Below are positions 61,801 through 64,000 of a stretch of DNA of 64,000 nt, piece by piece. This DNA is from Chimonanthus salicifolius (taxonomy: Eukaryota > Streptophyta > Magnoliopsida > Laurales > Calycanthaceae). The notes under the pieces are model-generated. The model made no database searches. It was not told the origin of the DNA and saw nothing but the letters and a program-made list of their open reading frames with translations. Positions within the stretch are counted from its first letter, which is position 1, and every line of letters begins with the position of its first letter. Made by a program: the position numbers and the translations under genes. The stretch spans positions 40,224,631 to 40,288,630 of the forward strand of contig CM023539.1 in assembly GCA_013350335.1 (NCBI GenBank). The letters are read 5' to 3'.

Positions 61801-62489
61801 TTCCGTCATCTTATCAATGTTAAGCATCTGGAACTACCCACCTAATTCTTTGATTGCCAACTTTTTGTCCTTCTAATCAGTCGTCGATGCCTAGAGTACA
61901 AAATCAAAGTCCTGTCTATGTCAAAACCTTGCGATGTCTGGGATACAACAGCTACCATTCTATGATTGCCTTTTTTTTTTTTTTTTCCTGTTATTAAATT
62001 TCTAGTCATCTGTCTGTGATTCTGATGCAGCTTGAGCGGGGTCAGTTGCTCACAGTTTCCCCATATTTAGTCAAGCGGCGTAAACAGCATTTCCATCACC
62101 TTGAACAGTATGGTGTTGATCTTATCCTTGGATGCAATGGATTCATCTGGGTTGGTGAGCATGTTGAAGCCAAAGAATATGATATGCTGGAAGCTCAAGA
62201 GACTAGAACGGAGGAGAATAACAAATCAGATAGAAGATCCATGAACCTTGAAGAACAAGAACAGGCTTATACTCCTTTTGAAACAAGGCAAAACATATGT
62301 CGGATAGCAAATGCAATACGCGCTTTATCCTCATTGGGCTTCAGCCTGACTGTCCAAGTGATAATTGATACAGCTGAAGTGAGTGCCTCCTTGAATCTTG
62401 AGATAAAAGACATGCTCGGAGCTGAGTTCTTAGTTCAGATTGCTGAGAGAGAGGTGGTGCGGCGGAAATCATTGAGAAAGAAGGTTTGA
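32734..62489 (+). CDS. RRP4: Exosome complex cap subunit RRP4, seven exons
   Basis: The exons are 32734-32885, 34333-34434, 39655-39700, 40799-40888, 50332-50397, 54245-54313 and 62031-62489: 984 nt, 327 codons plus TGA, close to Arabidopsis RRP4 (about 322 aa). All introns are GT-AG with consistent phases; the first donor AA|GTTTGT is weak. The N-terminus has VTDTIPVNHEDGVLKGHGTS; the S1 RNA-binding domain covers about residues 80-170 (VGDIIVGRVIEIVPKRWRLE, QRRRTAIDELNMR, HDGSLQLQARSQKYGKLERG); the KH-like domain follows with LILGCNGFIWVG (GCNG about 209-212). RRP4 is one of three cap proteins binding RNA at the entrance of the nuclear and cytoplasmic exosome, which processes rRNA and degrades RNA 3' to 5'. 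Introns are 1447, 5220, 1098, 9443, 3847 and 7717 bp, stuffed with retroelements; no exon is damaged. Confidence 0.95.
35676..35927 (+). mobile_element. Solo LTR of the TRIM family (252 bp)
   Basis: It starts TGTGATACCC and ends GGGTCGTTACA. It shares AAAAGTCCCACAT, AAGGCCTTTTGGG, AAAGCAAAGCCGTGAGGGTC and GGACAATATTATGC with the other TRIM LTRs. Flanks TTCTC and CTCTC differ at one base. It lies in RRP4 intron 2. Confidence 0.75.
36345..36445. repeat. Purine-rich low-complexity tract
   Basis: About 100 bases almost entirely A and G on the plus strand, in RRP4 intron 2. Confidence 0.85.
37850..38092. repeat. Polypurine tract ending in a G-quadruplex-capable run
   Basis: About 240 bases dominated by A and G, ending in GGGGGTGAAGAAGGGAGGGA followed by GGGGG and a GGA repeat (38047-38089). 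Loops of 7, 1 and 1 bases fit the standard four-run quadruplex rule. Confidence 0.85.
38618..38665. repeat. (TA)n microsatellite
   Basis: About 23 uninterrupted TA units in RRP4 intron 2. Confidence 0.97.
39844..40103. repeat. Tandem duplication, two units of about 133 bp
   Basis: GATAATGTACTTTTTGATTT at 39844 recurs at 39977, and the match runs through TTCTTCAGTTTATTGGAT in both. It lies in RRP4 intron 3, starting about 140 bp after exon 3. Confidence 0.93.
40186..40525. repeat. Minisatellite: five units of about 62 bp, each with a CT microsatellite
   Basis: The unit TTATTTAATCTCATGACTAYTGTCATGAYTC, a CT run and ARTGCTTACG repeats about five times, with CT runs of differing length. ATGAC...GTCAT inside each unit is a short inverted repeat. 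It lies in RRP4 intron 3. Confidence 0.97.
40948..40973. repeat. (CT)n microsatellite
   Basis: An uninterrupted CT run about 60 bp inside RRP4 intron 4. Confidence 0.95.
41500..42430 (-). mobile_element. LINE (L1-like) 3' region with zf-RVT domain
   Basis: Minus strand: AGLGKILTHDNIYKRENIMV, then CPLCLHAYEEVDHLLLHHSF (zinc-binding zf-RVT pattern C-x2-C...H-x3-H), then ILWSLALFATIWSLW and a tail rich in F and L. An upstream frame near 42250-42420 adds a FSVKYFF piece with a frameshift. It is a decayed copy inside RRP4 intron 4. Confidence 0.8.
41520..41625. repeat. Tandem duplication of 53 bp
   Basis: AAGGCTAGTCCTTTTTTCTT through AAAAGCCACAATAT occurs twice in succession with two differences. 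It is at the 3' tail of the LINE fragment on the minus strand. Confidence 0.92.
42518..42672. repeat. Tandem duplication of about 80 bp
   Basis: GTAGAAAGTTGCTTATTGAT...TTTGCAGAATA and GTAGAAAGTCTCTTATTGTT...TTTGTAGAATA are adjacent diverged copies. Confidence 0.9.
42689..42744. repeat. Tetranucleotide repeats (ATCC)n and (ATCT)n
   Basis: Short runs of ATCC and then CTAT units, interrupted by CTACCAACC. Confidence 0.9.
43101..43275. repeat. Direct repeat of about 175 bp, copy 1 (copy 2 at 44713-44892)
   Basis: TTTGAAAATTTGA, GGTTAATAGAAAAGAGTACA, GAAGGATTAGAGATGGATCC and AACTCCTCTCTCGAGACCCC occur in the same order at both places 1.6 kb apart. It probably marks the common 3' end of two LINE copies. 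Confidence 0.9.
43101..44560 (-). mobile_element. LINE-derived block, ORF1-like and 3' tail pieces
   Basis: Minus-strand frames at 44172-44456 (RVCLKTMPRFVISIKFLTGE, EFSHPPKREFL) and 43639-44067 (a lysine/serine-rich linker region) resemble a plant LINE ORF1. The right-hand sequence of this block reappears at 44713, see the direct repeat. Assignment to ORF1 is tentative. Confidence 0.5.
44713..47110 (-). mobile_element. LINE (L1-like): decayed RT to RNase H
   Basis: On the minus strand, from high to low coordinates: an RT palm remnant ending VTQVISHLQFAHDTL near 46930 (the FADD box changed to FAHD), a spacer, VVLWSIWMMRNNRAFEGK near 45550, an RNase H-type stretch with KFNVDVEARGNLGL near 45320 and GDSTNVI near 45140, and VKRMANGFANFFAHLGALFF near 45000. 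Many stops and shifts. It is in RRP4 intron 4. Confidence 0.8.
46826..46858. repeat. (AAT)n microsatellite
   Basis: About ten AAT units within the LINE remnant. Confidence 0.95.
47111..49800. other. RRP4 intron 4, no gene recognised
   Basis: Includes GT-rich sequence near 47,400-47,450 and a relatively G-rich stretch at 48,260-48,720 (purine-rich on plus) whose overlapping frames on both strands match no family I know. Probably an unrecognised old element. Confidence 0.4.
49829..49871. repeat. Compound (AT)n(GT)n microsatellite
   Basis: An AT run passing into a TG run about 460 bp before RRP4 exon 5. Confidence 0.96.
51135..51305. other. Word-array element: ATCGCACGATT / CGTGCGATT repeats
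   Basis: AAATCGCACGATTTTT, CAAATCGTGCGATTC, GTCGTGCGATTC and AGTCGACTCGACTC recur within 170 bp, mostly as self-complementary words. It begins near GGTTGTCAAAATCG. Ends and TSD were not resolved. RRP4 intron 5. Confidence 0.55.
51577..51748. other. Word-array element: CGTTAAAAACGC and mirror words
   Basis: GCGTTAAAAACGCATTTTTA, ACGCGTTTTTAACGCGAG and CCGTTAAAAACGG are mutually complementary and fall within 100 bp, together with TATCGGCAAAA and TTATCGGTAAAA. The region could fold extensively. RRP4 intron 5. Confidence 0.6.
52601..53640 (+). mobile_element. Solo LTR, family A copy 2 (1,040 bp), TSD TGGGA
   Basis: It starts TGATGCGGTG and ends CTTGCATCA; TGGGA lies at both edges (52596-52600 and 53641-53645). 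A TATATAA box at 52756-52762, GAAATAAAGAAA about 45 bp later, a CCAGGTACGAG donor-like site near 52,893 and a C/T-rich remainder with the shared ATTTTAATTTCAG stretch match copies 1 and 3. Confidence 0.92.
53256..53372. repeat. Three tandem 41-42 bp units inside solo LTR copy 2
   Basis: ACACCTGTCCTGCTTTCCTT starts at 53256, 53298 and 53339, followed by AASCCTTTTAAAACCCTCCC in the first two. Confidence 0.95.
55250..57690 (+). mobile_element. L1-type LINE, 3' half, split by a TRIM element
   Basis: Plus strand: AGWGRRYLSIGGRLTLIKF near 55,370, EQMFKRFLWGDKEEKRKVQL and VIKPKAQGGLGIVPLLVRNQ near 55,500-55,620 (end of the RT and connection region), FWKDVWMEDRPLKELFPRLF near 55,880. After the TRIM (55970-56451) come a VDHLFVSCPF-type zf-RVT at about 56,830 and an RNase H part DVMKFNVDGVSGGKPGPAGI then NEVELLNIMRALI near 57,170-57,330. 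Several stops and shifts. It is in RRP4 intron 6. Confidence 0.85.
55970..56451 (-). mobile_element. TRIM element, complete (482 bp), TSD GAGGG
   Basis: LTRs 55970-56164 and 56263-56451 start TGTAACGACCC; the left one ends TATTACA, the right one GGATACA. GAGGG at 55965-55969 and 56452-56456 is a perfect 5 bp TSD. On the minus strand the PBS is TGGTATCAGAGA (56249-56260) and the PPT is CTTTAAGGGAGTAGAT (56165-56180). The internal segment is 98 bp and non-coding. Confidence 0.95.
57708..58505 (+). mobile_element. Older family A LTR, partial, interrupted by copy 3
   Basis: TGATGCAGGAGCACTTTATT followed by a U3-like region, and at 58,240-58,500 GTGAAGCCAACATGAGCACT, TCTGGTACATTC and CCCTAGCCGCCACC match internal parts of family A LTRs. 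Copy 3 inserted at 58506, and the older LTR probably resumes after 59,507. Its middle has been expanded by the 199 bp duplication. Confidence 0.6.
57842..58215. repeat. Tandem duplication, period 199 bp, joined by a 22 G run
   Basis: GCATTTATGTCATTTGCACT at 57842 recurs at 58041, and the two units are nearly identical up to ACCTAGCCATCAA. Between them is an uninterrupted G run at 58020-58041. Confidence 0.95.
58506..59502 (+). mobile_element. Solo LTR, family A copy 3 (997 bp), TSD CTATA
   Basis: It starts TGATGCGGAGCA and ends CCTACATCA; CTATA at 58501-58505 and 59503-59507 is a perfect TSD. TATAAAA at 58659-58665, GAAATAAAGATTG about 40 bp downstream, donor-like TTCAGGTACTTC near 58,820, then a C/T-rich segment whose long open frame (58712-59281) is low-complexity and not thought to be a gene. 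Confidence 0.92.
59930..60590 (+). mobile_element. LINE zf-RVT / RNase H remnant
   Basis: Fragments such as CPKEVWNQYLNLMGCVWVMD near 60,040-60,100 (zf-RVT pattern after a VDHLFVH-like string) and a broken VDG-ARGK RNase H start near 60,440. Badly decayed. Confidence 0.55.
60590..61330 (+). mobile_element. RTE-type RT remnant with internal repetition
   Basis: ECNFIGSESGELIKIDNELV and KFRYLSAKIEPRGGIDLIVA at 60,630-60,760 resemble the RTE palm/thumb region. A second, more decayed version of the same part (TTTAATGGGTCAGAGAAAGT, TTAGATACTTGGGTGCAACA) is at 60,957-61,080. It ends with a GATGATTATGATAA tail. Confidence 0.65.
61717..61880. repeat. Tandem duplication of about 88 bp
   Basis: CATCTTATCAATGTTAAGCATCTGGA and CCCACCTAATTCTTTGATTG occur twice; the second unit is shorter by about 14 bp. 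It is located 150 bp before RRP4 exon 7. Confidence 0.92.
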
Positions 62490-64000
62490 TTTAAGGAGGT
62501 GCAGATCATATTCGGGTGTTTGTACATGATTAAGTGCTATTTCTTAATTATTCCCATCCTTTGCCCTATGTCATGATTTAAAGAGAAGATGAATTGAAAG
62601 TTGAAACCATATTTAGTGGAATGGAGAAAATAGTTTTGTACATTTTAAAGCATGTTTTGTTTTCTTTCTCTGATCTGTATCAGATACTTCACTGAGGTGC
62701 ATAAGCTTGCAATTTTAGTCTATCTATTTTGGTCATTTTTGCCTCCACGGCCATGTTTTTGTTTTTGATGGGCCATCACCACCAGAAAGTGGGTGCCCCA
62801 CCACCCTAACTCAATGACTCTGTCCCACTGATTTGTTGATGCAGAATTGTGAGATCTCGTCTACTACTATAGTTAACTAATATAAAAGTTGCTATGCTCA
62901 GATCACCTGGTTACGAGGAATTTGTTAGAAATTTCTCTTTTGTTTTTGAAAGTAAAAAAAAAAAAAGAAAAGAAAAAGGTTTTCTATTTTATACTGAAGA
63001 GTTAGAATAAAAAAATCTGGTTCTAGCTTTAATGTCAATGTATAATGTTGGTGATGATCGTCTCACCCAAATATTGTACCTTTTACAAGGAAATGTAGTT
63101 TTAGGAACAAGAGTTTGATCATCTTCGTCTTGGGTCTTGTGGTGTTGACGTGGGTGGAGTCTAATGCACACGAGTACATCTGTTTAAAAGGTATTTTAAC
63201 CCTTTTTTTTTCAAGTTCAAGGTATCCAAATTTTTTAGAGCACCTGAATAAGTTTTTGAGGCATGTGCAAATCTTTCTATCCACACGTGTTGGATAAAAT
63301 TAAGGGGAGTGACCCTTGTATGTTGAGAGTGAGATTTGAACTCAGAATCTTTCAAAATTTATTAAGATTTTTAACCGTCAGGATAACCCTCGCAGATTTT
63401 TAAAATAGGTGTTTAAGATGATGTTTCTAGTAAAGAATTAGCATTTTGAAGGTCATTTCAATTTGCCTCTTGAAAAGAATGTTTTGGTATTTTGGTTGTT
63501 TTGGCATTCATTTTGAAAAACAACTGTGAAAATTTTCAAAGATTTTAAAATGATTTTTATAAGAAAAATAGAAAGTACGAAAGTTAAATATTGGGAAATA
63601 GAAAAATAGTAATTAGATATTGTAAATAATAAATAGTAAGTTTTATTAAAATCATAGAATTAGAAGAAATAAATTACTGAGTATATTTCTTTAACCGGTG
63701 CATTTTTTTCTATCCCAAAAACACTTATTTGTCTATTTGAGTGGAAATGGACCAAAACAAGCGGAAATGACCGAATCAGACTGAACTAGGTCGAAACAGG
63801 AACTGATAAATTGCGGAGAAGTGTTGCATTTTGCATTCACGCTGAAATCCTTTGGTCTATTTCGAAGAAAATAAAACGAAATTGATAACTATCATCAATA
63901 GTCAAAATGGGTCAATGTTTGGATTGATATTCAATTCAATGGTGAGGTCAATTTAAAATAGGTTCAAATTGGATTGGGATCCAATTCATGAATGGGAGTG
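62490..64000. other. RRP4 3' UTR and downstream intergenic DNA
   Basis: The first few hundred bases are presumably 3' UTR. After that no gene was seen. 63931-64000 is a dispersed repeat also present at about 51,765-51,830 (TTCAATTCAATGGTGAGGTC, GGTTCAAATTGGATTGGGAT). Confidence 0.5.

Overview
This is nuclear DNA from a flowering plant. The evidence is spliced genes with canonical GT-AG introns that match Arabidopsis families, high A+T, and long introns full of plant retroelements and MITEs. I cannot name the species. A woody eudicot or magnoliid with long introns is a guess. No bacterial, organellar or viral gene set is present.

Layout. (1) About 1-11,904 (+): the 3' half of an F-box/LRR gene of the FBL4 type. 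Four coding exons (2767-2959, 6942-7018, 10552-10702, 11608-11904) are separated by introns carrying copia, LINE, RTE and TRIM elements and a solo LTR; the 5' half lies outside the window. (2) 15,905-16,585 (+): a single-exon plant protein of 226 aa with a DUF761-like tail. (3) 18,178-19,231 (-): a GATL-type GT8 glycosyltransferase, intact except for one extra base. (4) 24,974-28,104 (+): a two-exon defensin-like cysteine-rich peptide gene; its 2.9 kb intron holds a SINE split by a hAT transposon and a MITE split by another SINE. Part of its upstream region is duplicated 5 kb downstream. (5) 32,734-62,489 (+): the complete exosome cap gene RRP4, seven exons and 327 codons spread over about 29.8 kb, so about 97% of the start-to-stop interval is intron.

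Mobile elements. Many insertions can be verified from target-site duplications (TSDs) visible in the window. They include three solo LTRs of one roughly 1.0-1.2 kb family (TSDs GCAAG, TGGGA, CTATA); a TRIM family with three LTR-PBS-PPT-LTR copies and one solo LTR; tRNA-derived SINEs with 14-15 bp TSDs; a 1,984 bp hAT element with an 8 bp TSD; hAT-like MITEs packed with the self-complementary word TATCGGCCGATA; and a second MITE family flanking the defensin-like second exon. LINE/L1 and RTE fragments fill the FBL4 and RRP4 introns and serve as landing sites for the younger TRIM and LTR insertions.

The five host genes have no evident shared pathway: protein ubiquitination, an unknown small protein, cell-wall polysaccharide synthesis, a secreted peptide and RNA decay. 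The main interest of the window is the insertion history recorded in it. I saw no clearly new enzymatic system.
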